Shown: one piece after another, positions 54,225-64,000 of the stretch
Numbering within the stretch: the first letter of the stretch is position 1
Layout of the letters: each line of letters begins with the position of its first letter
Notes under the pieces: model-generated
The model's input: the letters and a program-made list of their open reading frames with translations, nothing else
What the model was told of the DNA's origin: nothing
Databases searched by the model: none
Translations under genes and position numbers: made by a program
From: Pantoea latae
GTDB taxonomy: Bacteria; Pseudomonadota; Gammaproteobacteria; Enterobacterales; Enterobacteriaceae
Direction: 5' to 3'
DNA: 64,000 bases
Assembly: GCF_002077695.1 (NCBI RefSeq)
Contig: NZ_MWUE01000018.1
Coordinates: 35,943-99,942 of the forward strand

Positions 54225-55385
54225 ATGCAACGCATCGCCATCAATGAGCGCCTTGACTGGCGCGAAAAGGCCACGGAATATGGCTTTCGTTTTCACACCA
54301 TGCACGGCGAGCCGTACTGGTGTGAAGACGCCTACTATCAGTTTACGCTGGCGCAGATAGAGAAACTGGAAGCCACCACCGCGGAGCTGCACCAGATGTG
54401 TCTGCAGGTGGTGGAGAAAGTGGTCGGCAGCGAGCAGCTGCTGGAGAAATTCCGCATTCCGAAGCACACCTGGGATTTCGTGCGCGACTCCTGGACGCAG
54501 CGTCAGCCGTCGCTCTACTCGCGCCTCGACCTCGCCTGGGATGGCCAGAGCGACGCGAAGCTGCTGGAAAACAACGCGGATACGCCAACCTCGCTGTATG
54601 AAGCGGCCTTCTTTCAGTGGATCTGGCTAGAGGATCAGCTTAATGCCGGCCAGCTGCCGCCGGGCAGCGATCAGTTCAACAGCCTGCAGGAGAAGCTGAT
54701 TGAGCGCTTCGCCGCACTGCATCAGCAGCACGGTTTCCAGTGGCTGCACTTCGCCTGCTGCCGCGACACCGAAGAAGATCGCGGCACGGTGCAGTATCTG
54801 CAGGACTGCGCCACCGAGGCGGGTCTGCCGAGCGAGTTTCTCTATATCGACGAGATTGGCCTCGGCGACAAAGGCCAGTTCACCGACGTGCAGGATCAGG
54901 TGATCAGCAACCTGTTCAAGCTCTATCCGTGGGAGTTTATGCTGCGCGAGATTTTCTCCACCAAGCTGGGCGATGCGGGCGTGCGCTGGCTGGAGCCGGC
55001 GTGGAAAAGTATCGTCTCTAACAAGGCGCTGCTGCCGATGCTGTGGCAGATGTTTCCCAACCACCCTAACCTGCTGCCCGCCTGGTTCGCCGAAGACAAT
55101 GTGCCGCACATGGACAAATATGTGGTGAAGCCGCTGTTCTCGCGCGAAGGCGCCAATATTCGCATCGTGGAAAACGGTCAGGAGATTGCGCGCGTCGACG
55201 GGCCTTACGGCGAAGAGGGCATGATCGTGCAGCAGTTCCACCCGCTGCCGAAATTCGGCGACAGCTATACGCTGATCGGCAGCTGGCTGATTGACGATCA
55301 GCCGGCCGGCATCGGCCTGCGCGAAGATCGCGACCTGATCACCCAGGATCTTTCGCGCTTCTATCCTCACGCCTTTATCGGGTGA
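54225..55385 (+). CDS. ygiC: Glutathionylspermidine-synthase-like ATP-grasp protein YgiC
   Basis: A 386-residue cytosolic protein with the ATP-grasp C-terminal synthase domain of glutathionylspermidine synthase, without the amidase half. Features seen: [52 protein letters not shown] and [20 protein letters not shown]. It starts 7 bases after ygiB. The natural ligation substrates are not established for this subgroup. Confidence 0.93.
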   Translation: MQRIAINERLDWREKATEYGFRFHTMHGEPYWCEDAYYQFTLAQIEKLEATTAELHQMCLQVVEKVVGSEQLLEKFRIPKHTWDFVRDSWTQRQPSLYSRLDLAWDGQSDAKLLENNADTPTSLYEAAFFQWIWLEDQLNAGQLPPGSDQFNSLQEKLIERFAALHQQHGFQWLHFACCRDTEEDRGTVQYLQDCATEAGLPSEFLYIDEIGLGDKGQFTDVQDQVISNLFKLYPWEFMLREIFSTKLGDAGVRWLEPAWKSIVSNKALLPMLWQMFPNHPNLLPAWFAEDNVPHMDKYVVKPLFSREGANIRIVENGQEIARVDGPYGEEGMIVQQFHPLPKFGDSYTLIGSWLIDDQPAGIGLREDRDLITQDLSRFYPHAFIG

Positions 55386-55390
55386 ACCAG

Positions 55391-55411
55391 AGCGGGCCGC
55401 GCTGGCCCGCT
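55391..55411. terminator. Hairpin between convergent ygiC and ygiD
   Basis: AGCGGGCC (55391-55398), loop GCGCT, GGCCCGCT (55404-55411), located between the two stops. Confidence 0.6.
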
Positions 55412-55415
55412 TCGC

Positions 55416-56198
55416 TTAGCCTACCTGCACCGACAGCATGCTGATTGCGCCCATCTCCAGGCCCTCCACCGGCACGCTGACCGGCTCGTCACCGCGACGG
55501 GCGCCCAGCACGTAGAGCAGCGGCAGATAGTGCTCTGGCGTCGGATTCGACAGCGCGGCGTCGGGATGCTGCATAAAGTTCACCAGCGGATGCGTCTCGC
55601 TTTCGCCCTGCCAGCTCAGGTTGTCCCGCACAAACTGATCGAAGCGCTGCGCCCAGGGCCAGGCTGGCGCGGTTTCGTCCCAGCGCACCTTGCGCAGGTT
55701 ATGCACCACGTTGCCGCTGGCGACGATCATCACGCCGCTGTCGCGCAACGCCGCCAGCTTTTTACCCTGCTCGAAATGCCAGGCGGGCGACTGCGTCGCA
55801 TCGACGCTGAGCTGCACCACGGGAATGTCGGCGTCGGGATACATCTTGATCAGGACGCCCCAGGAGCCATGATCGAATCCCCACTCATGGTCGAAGCGCA
55901 CCGGCGTCGGCGCGAGCGCGTCAGCGATCTCCTGCGCCAGCGCGGGCGATCCTGGCGCCGGATAGCGCGTGTCGAACAGCGCCTGCGGGAAGCCGCCGAA
56001 ATCGTGGATGGTGCGCGGATCTTCCATTGCCGTGACCGCCGTGCCGCGCGTGTACCAGTGCGCGGATACCGCAATAATGGCGCGCGGACGCGGCAGGGTT
56101 TCACCCGCGTGGCGCCAGGCCTGGGTATAGCGGTTCTCTTCCAGCACGTTCATCGGGCTGCCGTGACCTAAAAACAGCGCGGGCATAGGTTGTTGCAT
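55416..56198 (-). CDS. ygiD: 4,5-DOPA extradiol dioxygenase YgiD
   Basis: A 260-residue LigB-type dioxygenase. Non-haem metal ligands are suggested by LFLGHGSPM, AVSAHWYT, DHEWGFDHGSW and ASGNVVHNLR. In E. coli the enzyme opens the DOPA ring. ATG 56196-56198 has GAGGAG 5 bases upstream; an ATG one codon earlier is too close to that site. It is divergent from zupT. Confidence 0.93.
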   Translation of the reverse strand: MQQPMPALFLGHGSPMNVLEENRYTQAWRHAGETLPRPRAIIAVSAHWYTRGTAVTAMEDPRTIHDFGGFPQALFDTRYPAPGSPALAQEIADALAPTPVRFDHEWGFDHGSWGVLIKMYPDADIPVVQLSVDATQSPAWHFEQGKKLAALRDSGVMIVASGNVVHNLRKVRWDETAPAWPWAQRFDQFVRDNLSWQGESETHPLVNFMQHPDAALSNPTPEHYLPLLYVLGARRGDEPVSVPVEGLEMGAISMLSVQVG

Positions 56199-56362
56199 CA
56201 TCGCTCCTCAGACATATCTCTATCGGCTAACGATACGCCCTTTAACAGCGCCGGAAACGCGCATAAGCATGATGAAGAGCATCAGTGAATTTGAACAACT
56301 TTCAGCCGACACTTCTTTACCAAATATAACTCGACGTTTCGTAGGGTTATCGCTAATTTTAT

Positions 56363-56381
56363 GCGAATGATTATCATTAAG
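56363..56381. promoter_or_regulatory. Fur-box-like dyad directly upstream of zupT
   Basis: The 19 bases GCGAATGATTATCATTAAG match 14 of 19 positions of the Fur consensus, with a core AATGATTATCATT that is nearly perfect. It overlaps the AAGGAG ribosome-binding site of zupT. Confidence 0.55.
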
Positions 56382-56390
56382 GAGAATGCG

Positions 56391-57158
56391 ATGTCGGGTC
56401 CGTTATTGCTCACCGTGCTGGCTGGCGCCGCTACGTTTATCGGTGCGCTGTTCGGCGTGCTGGGCCAGAAGCCGTCTAACCGCATGCTGGCGTTTGCGCT
56501 CGGCTTTGCGGCGGGCATTATGCTGCTGATCTCACTCATGGAGATGCTGCCGACCGCGCTACGCACCGAAGGGATCTCGCCGCTGCTCGGTTACGGCATG
56601 TTTATGCTGGGCCTGCTCGGCTACTTCGCGCTGGATCGTTTGCTGCCGCATCAGCATCCGCAGGATCTGATGTCGGCGCAGCGCCACCCGGCGAAACTGC
56701 GCCGTACGGCGATCCTGCTGACGCTCGGCATCAGCCTGCATAACTTTCCCGAAGGCGTGGCGACCTTTGTTACCGCCAGCAGCGATATGGAGCTGGGGCT
56801 GGGCATTGCGCTGGCGGTGGCCATCCACAATATTCCCGAAGGTCTGGCGGTGGCCGGCCCCATGTACGCCGCCACCGGCTCGAAACGCAAAGCGCTGTTC
56901 TGGGCCTGCGTTTCCGGCATGGCGGAGATCCTCGGCGGGCTGCTGGCATTTGCGCTGCTTGGCCCGATGATGTCGCCGGTAGTTATCGCGGCGGTGATGG
57001 CGGGCGTCGCCGGCATTATGGTAGCGCTGTCGGTAGATGAGCTGATGCCGCTGGCGCGGGAAATCGATCCCCACAACAATCCGAGTTACGGCGTGCTGTG
57101 CGGGATGACGGTGATGGGCGCGAGCCTCGCGCTGTTGCAGATCAGCGAAGTAGGCTAG
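56391..57158 (+). CDS. zupT: ZIP family divalent-metal importer ZupT
   Basis: A 255-residue inner-membrane ZIP transporter with broad specificity (zinc, iron, cobalt, manganese). ZIP metal-binding helix motifs are in [15 protein letters not shown] and [15 protein letters not shown], plus [18 protein letters not shown]. The ATG 56391 with AAGGAG upstream fits better than the longer frame from 56361, whose extra codons fall inside the Fur-like box. Confidence 0.94.
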   Translation: MSGPLLLTVLAGAATFIGALFGVLGQKPSNRMLAFALGFAAGIMLLISLMEMLPTALRTEGISPLLGYGMFMLGLLGYFALDRLLPHQHPQDLMSAQRHPAKLRRTAILLTLGISLHNFPEGVATFVTASSDMELGLGIALAVAIHNIPEGLAVAGPMYAATGSKRKALFWACVSGMAEILGGLLAFALLGPMMSPVVIAAVMAGVAGIMVALSVDELMPLAREIDPHNNPSYGVLCGMTVMGASLALLQISEVG

Positions 57159-57175
57159 ATCGGCTGCTGAAAACA

Positions 57176-57200
57176 AAACGGGCCGCTAAGCGGCCCGTTT
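57176..57200. terminator. Bidirectional terminator between zupT and ribB
   Basis: AAACGGGCCGC (57176-57186), loop TAA, GCGGCCCGTTT (57190-57200). Both convergent genes end here: zupT 18 bases to the left, ribB 20 bases to the right. A- and T-runs flank the stem. Confidence 0.85.
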
Positions 57201-57220
57201 CTCTTTGGTCAACGCCTGCC

Positions 57221-57877
57221 TTAGCTGGCCTGACGCGTTTCGTGCGCGCGGCGCCAGGCCACCAGATCTTCAATGGTGACCACCGGCATGTTGTGCGCTT
57301 TCGCGAAGGTAATCGCTTCCGGCGCGTGCGCCATGCTGCCGTCGTCGTTGGTGAGTTCGCACAGCACACCCGCCGGCTTAAAGCCCGCCAGCGTCACCAG
57401 ATCGATAGTCGCTTCGGTGTGGCCGCCGCGCGTCAGGACGCCGCCGTCACGCGCGCGCAGCGGGAAGACGTGGCCGGGACGATTAAGGTCGCTCGGCTTC
57501 GCGTTATCGGCAATGGCCGCGCGGATGGTGGTAATGCGATCTTTGGCGGAGACGCCGGTGGTGACCCCTTCAGCGGCTTCAATCGTCACCGTAAAGCCGG
57601 TGCCGTAGGCGCTGGTATTGGTCTCGACCATCATTGGCAGCTCGAGCTGCTGACGGCGCTCTTCAGTGAGGCAAAGGCAGACGATGCCGCTGCCGTGGCG
57701 AATGGTCAGCGCCATCTGCTCGACGGTCATGGTTTCCGCCGCGAAGATCATATCGCCTTCGTTTTCACGGTCTTCATCGTCAAGCACCATTACGCCGCGT
57801 CCCTCACGGAGCGCAGCGACTGCACGTTCTACACGCTGTTCCGGCGTGCCAAATTCAGAAAGAAGCGTCTGATTCAT
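57221..57877 (-). CDS. ribB: 3,4-dihydroxy-2-butanone-4-phosphate synthase
   Basis: A 218-residue enzyme making the four-carbon riboflavin precursor from ribulose-5-phosphate. Motif [16 protein letters not shown] carries the acidic metal ligands, and [24 protein letters not shown]-like HTEAT binds the phosphate. It is preceded by an FMN riboswitch (57986-58133), so riboflavin-cofactor feedback is expected, as in E. coli. Confidence 0.96.
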   Translation of the reverse strand: MNQTLLSEFGTPEQRVERAVAALREGRGVMVLDDEDRENEGDMIFAAETMTVEQMALTIRHGSGIVCLCLTEERRQQLELPMMVETNTSAYGTGFTVTIEAAEGVTTGVSAKDRITTIRAAIADNAKPSDLNRPGHVFPLRARDGGVLTRGGHTEATIDLVTLAGFKPAGVLCELTNDDGSMAHAPEAITFAKAHNMPVVTIEDLVAWRRAHETRQAS

Positions 57878-57985
57878 GGTAATAAAACCTTATAAAATAT
57901 ATGAGTTACCAGAATCAGGGCGAGCTTAGGAGTGATGTCATCAAGACATGGCAATAACGCGAAGCGGGCGTAGCCCGGCAGATGT

Positions 57986-58133
57986 CGTTACCCTCTCCCA
58001 TCCGGACTCTAACCGTCGGCCCCGGAATTACACCGGATCTGCTGACCTTTCCGTTGCCGGAAAGCGCTCGCGGGCTTTCAGCCGTAGCTGATTTACCGCC
58101 GGTGGGGAATTTCGCCCCGCCCTGAGAATAAGC
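57986..58133 (-). ncRNA. FMN riboswitch (RFN element) of ribB
   Basis: Read leftward, the region follows the RFN consensus: CTCAGGGCGGGGCGAAATTC, GCGGTAAATCAGC, AAAGCCCGCGAGCG, GATCCGGTGTAATTCCGGGG and GACGGTTAGAGTCCGGATGG are all present. A GGGC-TAC-GCCC hairpin downstream is a candidate expression platform. Nearly identical to the leader RNA upstream of E. coli ribB (SroG). Confidence 0.95.
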
Positions 58134-58306
58134 AAAATTACTATAGCGCCATTACACAGGTCGGGCAATCAACAAAACCTCAAATGCTTTTGCATTTCCT
58201 GCCGTGTCGATTTCGGGTTTAACCTTTTTCGTTTCAGGCATTACACTTAACCCTTATCAGGCCCCAACCCCTGCTGTCACCAGCAACACGAAACCAGGAA
58301 ATCATC

Positions 58307-58612
58307 ATGATCGACACGAAAAAAATTGAACAACTTGCGCGTCAGGTGCACGAGGCGATGCCGAAAGGGATTCGTGAATTTGGCGACGATGTCGAAAAGA
58401 AAATTCGCCAGGTTCTGCAGGCGCAGCTGACGCGTATGGATTTGGTCAATCGTGAAGAGTTCGACGTGCAGACGCAGGTGCTGCTGCGCACGCGTGAAAA
58501 GCTGGCCGCGCTGGAGCAGCGCCTGGCACAGCTGGAAAGCCATCAGCCTTCCGCGCCAGCGCCCGCGGTGGTGACGCCCGATCCGGCAGGCAAAATCGAC
58601 ACCCCGCAGTAA
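58307..58612 (+). CDS. ubiK: Ubiquinone biosynthesis accessory factor UbiK
   Basis: A 101-residue membrane-fusogenic-type coiled-coil protein (formerly YqiC) that assists the Ubi complex with UbiJ. The [20 protein letters not shown] start and C-terminal coiled coil ([20 protein letters not shown], about 55-75) are typical. It is divergent from ribB. Confidence 0.93.
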   Translation: MIDTKKIEQLARQVHEAMPKGIREFGDDVEKKIRQVLQAQLTRMDLVNREEFDVQTQVLLRTREKLAALEQRLAQLESHQPSAPAPAVVTPDPAGKIDTPQ

Positions 58613-58622
58613 GCTTTCAGAC

Positions 58623-58645
58623 GGCGGGCGCGCAAGGCGCCCGCC
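58623..58645. terminator. Hairpin between convergent ubiK and hldE
   Basis: GGCGGGCGC (58623-58631), loop GCAAG, GCGCCCGCC (58637-58645), between the two stops. No long U-tract. Confidence 0.6.
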
Positions 58646-58652
58646 CACACGG

Positions 58653-60077
58653 CTACTCGCCGCGAATAGTCTTGATGATATTGGTGGTAGAGATGCCGTC
58701 TTCGAAGTTCAGCACGCGCACGTCGCCGCCGTTCGCCCACACCTCTTTGCTGCCCGCGATATCTTCAGGCTTGTAGTCGCCGCCTTTTACCAGCAGATCC
58801 GGCAACACGCTGGCGATCAGACGCTGCGGCGTATCTTCTTCAAACGCTACCACCCAGTCCACCGCTTCCAGCGCGCCAAGCACGATCATGCGGTTTACCA
58901 GCGGATTCACCGGGCGACTGCTGCCTTTCAGACGCTTCGTCGACGCATCGCTATTGACCGCCACAATCAGGCGATCGCCCAGCTTGCGCGCGTTGGCCAG
59001 ATAGGAGACGTGACCCGCGTGCAGAATGTCAAACACGCCGTTGGTCATTACCACTTTCTCGCCGCGCTTGCGCGCTTGCTCGACGGCGATTTTAAGCTGC
59101 GCTTCGTTCATGATGCCGAAACCTTCGTCCGGGCGCGCATGCACGGCGTTTTCCAGCTCAATCGGACTCACGGTCGAGGTGCCCAGCTTGCCGACCACCA
59201 CGCCCGCCGCCGCATTGGCCATAAAACAGGCCTCTTCCAGTGAGTCGCCCGCCGCCAGCGTCGCCGCCAGCACGCCAATCACCGTGTCGCCTGCGCCGGT
59301 CACGTCGAAAACTTCCTGCGCCTGCGTCGGCAGATGCAGCGGCGCCTTGCCTGGCTGCAGCAGCGTCATGCCGTTTTCAGAGCGCGTCACCAGCAGCGCG
59401 GAGAGTTCGTAATCCGCCACCAGCTGCATGCCGCGGCTGACAATCTCCTCTTCGTTTTTACACTTGCCAACCACCGCCTCGAACTCCGACAGGTTCGGCG
59501 TCAGCAGCGTCGCGCCGCGATAGCGCTCGAAGTCGGTGCCTTTGGGATCGATCAGCACCGGCACCTTCGCTTCACGCGCCAGGCGGATCATGGTCTGCAC
59601 GCTGGAGAGCGCGCCCTTGGCATAGTCGGAAAGCACCAGCGCGCCGGCCGCCGCCAGCGACTGGCGCAGACGCTGATGGATCGGTTCCGGATCGACCTGC
59701 TCGAAGCCCTCTTCGAAATCGAGGCGCAGCAGCTGCTGATTGCGCGACAGCACGCGCAGCTTGGTAATCGTAGGATGGGTTTTGACCGCAACGAAGTCGC
59801 AGCGCACGTTGACCTTTGCCAGCGTGTCGTTCAGCACGCGCGCCGCGTCATCTTCGCCGGTTAAGCCGATCAGCTGCGACGCCGCGCCCAGCGCCGCAAT
59901 GTTCATCGCCACGTTTGCCGCGCCGCCGGGACGCTCTTCAATGGTGTCCACTTTCACCACCGGCACCGGCGCTTCAGGAGAGATACGGCTGGTGGGGCCA
60001 TACCAGTAGCGATCCAACATCACGTCGCCTACCACCAGCACCGAAGCACGGTCGAACGCGGGCAAAGTAACTTTCAT
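58653..60077 (-). CDS. hldE: Bifunctional heptose-7-phosphate kinase / heptose-1-phosphate adenylyltransferase
   Basis: A 474-residue bifunctional enzyme for ADP-heptose, the LPS inner-core precursor. The N-terminal PfkB-type kinase (about 1-320) has [16 protein letters not shown] and [11 protein letters not shown] with the catalytic Asp. The C-terminal nucleotidyltransferase (about 340-474) has [15 protein letters not shown] with HxGH. ATG 60075-60077 matches the E. coli start; an upstream GTG three codons earlier is less likely. Confidence 0.96.
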   Translation of the reverse strand: MKVTLPAFDRASVLVVGDVMLDRYWYGPTSRISPEAPVPVVKVDTIEERPGGAANVAMNIAALGAASQLIGLTGEDDAARVLNDTLAKVNVRCDFVAVKTHPTITKLRVLSRNQQLLRLDFEEGFEQVDPEPIHQRLRQSLAAAGALVLSDYAKGALSSVQTMIRLAREAKVPVLIDPKGTDFERYRGATLLTPNLSEFEAVVGKCKNEEEIVSRGMQLVADYELSALLVTRSENGMTLLQPGKAPLHLPTQAQEVFDVTGAGDTVIGVLAATLAAGDSLEEACFMANAAAGVVVGKLGTSTVSPIELENAVHARPDEGFGIMNEAQLKIAVEQARKRGEKVVMTNGVFDILHAGHVSYLANARKLGDRLIVAVNSDASTKRLKGSSRPVNPLVNRMIVLGALEAVDWVVAFEEDTPQRLIASVLPDLLVKGGDYKPEDIAGSKEVWANGGDVRVLNFEDGISTTNIIKTIRGE

Positions 60078-60152
60078 TCCAGACACTCCAGACTGCAGTA
60101 AAAATAGTGCGCGGATGATAGCACAGATGCGATCTGCGCTATCAACAGCCGC

Positions 60153-62996
60153 TTATGGGGTTAAAGGCGACGCCAGCCAGCGCTGCCAGCTCGCCACCAC
60201 GGTTTGCCGCTCGGCGGCAAAGGCGTCCGGCTCGACATGGCCCGGCAGCTCCTGCAGCGCCAGATGATGCAGCGCGTCGCGCAGCGTGACGTAGGCATGG
60301 GTTAGCGCCTGCGCTTCCGCCTCCGGCAGTTTGTCATAGCGCGCCGCCAGTTCGAAAATCCGCACGTTATCGGACCAGCGCGTCAGCTCAGGCTGTTCGG
60401 CGGCCCAGGCTAAGACAAGATATTGCGCAATGAATTCAATGTCGGTAATGCCGCCTTCGTCGGTTTTGATCTCCCAGCGCCCTTTGTGCCTGTTGCTGAG
60501 ATGAGTGCGCATTTTCTCACGCATCTCGCGCACCTCTTTTTGCAGCGCCTCCGGCGCGCGCGGCAGGCAGAGAATAGCGCGGCGGATGGCGTTGAAGCGC
60601 CCGGCCAGCGCATCATCGCCAAACACCACGCGAGCGCGCACCAGCGCCTGATGCTCCCAGGTCCAGGCCTCATGGCGCTGATAGTCGTCGAAGGCGTCGA
60701 AGGTGCTGACCAGCATGCCGGCCGCGCCGGAAGGCCGCAGCCGCGCGTCTACTTCATAGAGAATGCCCGAGGCGGTGCGCGTGCTGAAGAGATGCATAAT
60801 GCGCTGCGCCAGCCGCAGATAGAACTGCCGGCCGTCGATGCTGCGCTCGCCGTCGGTTACCGCGTCCGCCGGGCAGTCGTGCAGAAACACCAGGTCGAGA
60901 TCGGAGCTATAGCCCAGCTCCCAGCCGCCCAGCTTGCCGTAGCCCAGCACCGCGAAGCCGCGCTCGTGCTCATTTTTCAGGTGACCCGGTCGGCCGTAGC
61001 GCTGCACCATCATCTGCCACGCCTGCTGCACCACCGATTCGATAATCGCTTCCGCCAGCCAGGTTAAGTGATCGCTCACTTTCATCACCGGCAGCGTGCC
61101 GGCGATATCGGCCGCCGCGATACGCAGCAGCTGCGCCTGTTTGAACTGGCGCACCGCCTCCAGCTGCTGCTCTTCATCATCCACCGGAATGCGCATCAGG
61201 TACTGGCGCAGCTCATCGCGGTAGGCGTCGGTAGCGGTCGGCTGATAGAGCGTGGCGGGGTCGAGCAGCTCATCCAGCAGCAGCGGATAGCGCGCCAGCT
61301 GGCTGGCGATCATCGGCGACGCCGCGCACAGGCGGATCAAATGCCGCAGCGCGCCGTGATATTCGGTCAGGAGTTCAAGATAGGTGCTGCGCGTCAGCAC
61401 GCCCAGCAGCAGCGGCACTAGCCGGCTGAACGTAACGGCGGCGTCATTGCGCGGACACACCTCGCTCAGCAGGCGCGGCATCAGCTGGTCGATCGCCAGC
61501 CGCCCGCGCGGACCGATGGTGCGGCGGCTAATATCCTGACGAAAATCCTCCAGCGCGCGATGTAGCGACCGGCGCTGTTCATCGTCGAGCTGTGGCACCA
61601 GCGGCGCCAGCTCCGCATCCTCCAGCGAATCCTGCCACATGCCGCTGAACTCCAGCAGCTCGGGCTGATCGCTTATTTCCGGGATATCTTCACCGATCAG
61701 CTCGTCGAAAATGGCGCGCACCGCCGCCATATGCGTTTCAAGCCGCGCCGTTAAGACGCCCCAGCTCTCGGCGTTCATCGCCCAGGCGAGCCGCGCGCGG
61801 TCGCGCGCATCGGTCGGCAGCGTCTGGGTCTGTTCGTCATTGAGGCTCTGCAGCAGATTCTCCAGACGGCGCAGGAAAAGGTAGGCCGCGCGCAGCGTCG
61901 CCACCTGATCCGCCGTCAGCAGCGCCAGTTCGCCAATTGCCGACAGCGTCGGCAGCAGCGAGCGCAGCTGTAGCGAGCGCTCACGTCCGCCGCGTATCAG
62001 CTGGAAAACCTGCACGATAAATTCGGTTTCGCGAATGCCGCCTGCGCCCAGCTTGATGTTGTTAGTCAGCCCGCGCCGCCGCACTTCGCGCGTGATCATG
62101 CTCTTCATGTTGCGCAGCGACTGGATGACGCTGAAGTCGATATAGCGACGGTAGATAAAGGGGCGCAGCATCTGCTGCAGCTCCTGGCTCCAGCGATCCT
62201 GGTCGTCGCCCATCAGGCGCGCCTTTACCATCGCATAGCGCTCCCAGTCGCGGCCCTGCTCCTGATAGTAATCCTCCAGCGCGGCGAAGCTCAGCACCAG
62301 CGGACCGCTGTCGCCGAAGGGGCGCAGCCGCATGTCGACGCGATAGACGAAGCCGTCCATGGTGGGCTGATCCAGCACTTTGATCAGCCGCTGCCCCATG
62401 CGGGTAAAAAACTGCGCGTTATCCAGCTCGCGTCGGCCGCCGCGCGTGGTGCCGTTTTCCGGCCAGGCAAAAATCAGATCGATGTCGGAAGAGAAGTTGA
62501 GTTCGCCGCCGCCCAGCTTGCCCATGCCGAGGATCAGCATGGGCTGCGGCTCGCCCGCGCTGTTGCAGGGCGTGCCGAAGTCCTGACAACACGCCTGATA
62601 GACCCAGTCGCGCGCCCGGCTAATCAGCACTTCCGCCAGCACGCTGAGCTGCTGCAGGCTCTGCTCAGTGCTCGCCTCGTGCAGGCACTGCATCCAGGCA
62701 ACCCGCACCAGCATACGGCGACGGAACAGCCGCAGCGCGCGCATCAGCGCCGCCTCGCCGTCAACGGTAGCGATGTCGGCATCCAGCCAGCGGGCGTAGT
62801 GCTGCCACTCGTCCGGCTGCGGCGGCTGCTGCTGGATCGCCAGCCACCATTCCGGGTGACGCTGCAGGTTCTCGACGATGAAATCACTGAACGCCAGCGC
62901 AGCGCGCTGTGCGTCGGTTAAGGCGTCTGCGGCGACGCCGAGGCGCTCGGCCACGCTGGCCGCCTGCGCCTGTAGTTCAGCGGGTAACTCTAACAA
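60153..62996 (-). CDS. glnE: Bifunctional glutamine synthetase adenylyltransferase/deadenylase
   Basis: Regulates glutamine synthetase by reversible adenylylation. There are two nucleotidyltransferase domains: [20 protein letters not shown] (deadenylase half) and [20 protein letters not shown] (adenylylase half). The best start is TTG 62994-62996 ([11 protein letters not shown]), with GGGAGAG 6 bases upstream, giving 947 residues against 946 in E. coli. The frame continues open upstream through ygiF to 63257, but those 87 codons are arginine/cysteine-rich, antisense-like noise and I exclude them. Confidence 0.93.
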   Translation of the reverse strand: MLELPAELQAQAASVAERLGVAADALTDAQRAALAFSDFIVENLQRHPEWWLAIQQQPPQPDEWQHYARWLDADIATVDGEAALMRALRLFRRRMLVRVAWMQCLHEASTEQSLQQLSVLAEVLISRARDWVYQACCQDFGTPCNSAGEPQPMLILGMGKLGGGELNFSSDIDLIFAWPENGTTRGGRRELDNAQFFTRMGQRLIKVLDQPTMDGFVYRVDMRLRPFGDSGPLVLSFAALEDYYQEQGRDWERYAMVKARLMGDDQDRWSQELQQMLRPFIYRRYIDFSVIQSLRNMKSMITREVRRRGLTNNIKLGAGGIRETEFIVQVFQLIRGGRERSLQLRSLLPTLSAIGELALLTADQVATLRAAYLFLRRLENLLQSLNDEQTQTLPTDARDRARLAWAMNAESWGVLTARLETHMAAVRAIFDELIGEDIPEISDQPELLEFSGMWQDSLEDAELAPLVPQLDDEQRRSLHRALEDFRQDISRRTIGPRGRLAIDQLMPRLLSEVCPRNDAAVTFSRLVPLLLGVLTRSTYLELLTEYHGALRHLIRLCAASPMIASQLARYPLLLDELLDPATLYQPTATDAYRDELRQYLMRIPVDDEEQQLEAVRQFKQAQLLRIAAADIAGTLPVMKVSDHLTWLAEAIIESVVQQAWQMMVQRYGRPGHLKNEHERGFAVLGYGKLGGWELGYSSDLDLVFLHDCPADAVTDGERSIDGRQFYLRLAQRIMHLFSTRTASGILYEVDARLRPSGAAGMLVSTFDAFDDYQRHEAWTWEHQALVRARVVFGDDALAGRFNAIRRAILCLPRAPEALQKEVREMREKMRTHLSNRHKGRWEIKTDEGGITDIEFIAQYLVLAWAAEQPELTRWSDNVRIFELAARYDKLPEAEAQALTHAYVTLRDALHHLALQELPGHVEPDAFAAERQTVVASWQRWLASPLTP

Positions 62997-63021
62997 CGTC
63001 TTCTCTCCCTGATGGGTCAGA

Positions 63022-64000
63022 TCATCGCGGCGTGCTGCTGTTGAGCCAGAAAGCAGGCTGACGCATCGCCTGAGCCGCCAGCGATTGCAGCCAGCGATCC
63101 TGATGTTGCGCAATAGAAGTTTGCAGTTCCTGCCATGGCGCCAGCCAGACGGCCACCGCTTCCGGCGCGTAGGCGCCAGCCAGCAGATGCACCGCCAGCA
63201 GCTGACGCGACAGGCGCGTCGCCTTGTCGTGGTATTCGTTGGGCTGCTGCACGTCACTGAAGGTCTCTTTCAGATCGGCGGCGATGCGGCTCAGCATAAT
63301 GTCGCTGAAGCGCTTAAAGGAGCCGTCGAGCTTCGCCTGGTTTTTCGCATCGATCCAGCGTCGCCACTGCGACTCCACCAGCCAGTGAGTGAGCGCCAAC
63401 TGGGTTTCTACTGAGAGCGCGGAAAAGCTCAGCGCCTGTGCGTCTTTAACCGGCTCGGCGAGCGTCTCTTCAAGCGTGGTGAGTTTCTGACGCAGCTCGC
63501 TGCTCGCCTTGCGCGGCACCAGCGCGCCGAACAGCGAAAAGGCCTGACGTAGCGCCTCCAGCGCCTCAACGACGCTGCGCTGCGCCTCGGCGTTGCCGCG
63601 CAGCCACACCTCTTCATGATACTGCCAGTGGCTGAGCGCGCCCGACATCGCGGTGACCATCCCCTCTTCCACCGTGGCTTTCGGCGCGGCTTTCAGCAGC
63701 GGGAACGGTCGCAGCGGACGCGGCGGATTGCCCTGCGCCAGCTGATAGCCGCGCGCCGCCTTGCTCAGACTGCCGAGACGCAGGCCGCCCATGCCGATCA
63801 GCTGTTGGGCGAAGGTCATCATGTCGCCGCGCTGGCCGCTTTTCAGCTCCAGCTCGACTTCAAACAGATCTTCGCTCAGGGTCTCGGTCGCGACCGCGCC
63901 GCGATCGAACGCCACTTCAACTTCGCTTTCGCCGGTCTGCACCAGCCAGGTTTCACGCTGGAAATGGGTGCTAAACAGCGGCTGCAGGCGCGCCTGCAGC
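63022..64000 (-). CDS. ygiF: Inorganic triphosphatase YgiF, 5' end beyond window
   Basis: The CYTH-CHAD triphosphatase YgiF. Its frame is open to the right edge: codons before the apparent ATG at 63942 continue the homologous sequence ([20 protein letters not shown]), so that ATG is internal and about 110 N-terminal residues are missing from view. The CYTH end ([17 protein letters not shown]) and the CHAD helices ([40 protein letters not shown]) are visible. It lies upstream of glnE, with a 25-base gap, in the conserved order. Confidence 0.92.
   Translation of the reverse strand, partial: LQARLQPLFSTHFQRETWLVQTGESEVEVAFDRGAVATETLSEDLFEVELELKSGQRGDMMTFAQQLIGMGGLRLGSLSKAARGYQLAQGNPPRPLRPFPLLKAAPKATVEEGMVTAMSGALSHWQYHEEVWLRGNAEAQRSVVEALEALRQAFSLFGALVPRKASSELRQKLTTLEETLAEPVKDAQALSFSALSVETQLALTHWLVESQWRRWIDAKNQAKLDGSFKRFSDIMLSRIAADLKETFSDVQQPNEYHDKATRLSRQLLAVHLLAGAYAPEAVAVWLAPWQELQTSIAQHQDRWLQSLAAQAMRQPAFWLNSSTPR

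Noticed and set aside
62997..63257. N-terminal extension of glnE into ygiF
   Set aside because: The 87 extra codons are Cys/Arg/Trp-rich and overlap ygiF in another frame; E. coli GlnE length matches the TTG start at 62996.
63022..63942. ygiF as a complete 306-residue gene
   Set aside because: Homologous codons continue to base 64000 without a stop, so the ATG at 63942 is internal and the gene is cut by the window edge.

Overview
The window is a GC-rich chromosomal segment (about 60% or more by eye) from a gammaproteobacterium of the order Enterobacterales. The backbone on the right matches the Escherichia coli 65-69 min order almost gene for gene: exbBD, metC, yghB, yqhC, dkgA, ftsP, plsC, parC, mdaB, ygiN, parE, yqiA, cpdA, yqiB, nudF, tolC, ygiB, ygiC, ygiD, zupT, ribB, ubiK, hldE, glnE, ygiF. 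Accessory genes interrupt it. Together with the Csu-type pilus, an OlsF-like acyltransferase and a second (type II) lumazine synthase, this suggests Erwiniaceae (Pantoea, Mixta or Erwinia). The genus is an inference. No rRNA, tRNA, insertion sequence or CRISPR array was found.

Layout. 1-3.2 kb: truncated prfC (its 3' end lies outside the window), then an AT-rich islet with an orphan type VI secretion Hcp gene divergent from a coupled pair of small genes (one DUF1493, one unknown). 3.2-5.5 kb: M20 amidohydrolase with the YjiG/YjiH membrane pair. 5.9-11.7 kb: ferritin, a stem-loop-rich intergenic stretch, and a divergent GH31 glucosidase/MFS transporter/LacI-regulator locus. 11.7-22.3 kb: three large GGDEF-EAL proteins (one with three tandem PAS repeats, two MHYT paralogues) interspersed with nudI, an OlsF-like ornithine-lipid acyltransferase and a secreted cupin. 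22.8-28.1 kb: five-gene Csu-type chaperone-usher pilus operon. 28.1-31.1 kb: MHS-family transporter, exported alpha/beta hydrolase, type II lumazine synthase. 31.3-32.5 kb: exbBD behind a Fur-like box. 32.8-35.6 kb: a TRAP transporter inserted between exbB and metC. 35.8 kb to the end: housekeeping backbone, ending in ygiF, which is truncated by the window edge.

How the genes work together. The cyclic-di-GMP enzymes and the adjacent pilus operon suggest a surface-attachment module. OlsF-like lipid synthesis, TolC and the ExbBD energiser concern the envelope. Iron control is suggested by Fur-like boxes at exbB and zupT beside ftnA. Riboflavin supply appears at two places: ribB under an FMN riboswitch, and the extra RibH2. 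The strongest candidates for something undescribed are the Hcp-linked small-gene pair, the tandem PAS diguanylate cyclase/phosphodiesterase, the divergent MHYT paralogue with an altered EAL catalytic loop and a hairpin touching its ribosome-binding site, and the multi-hairpin element after ftnA.
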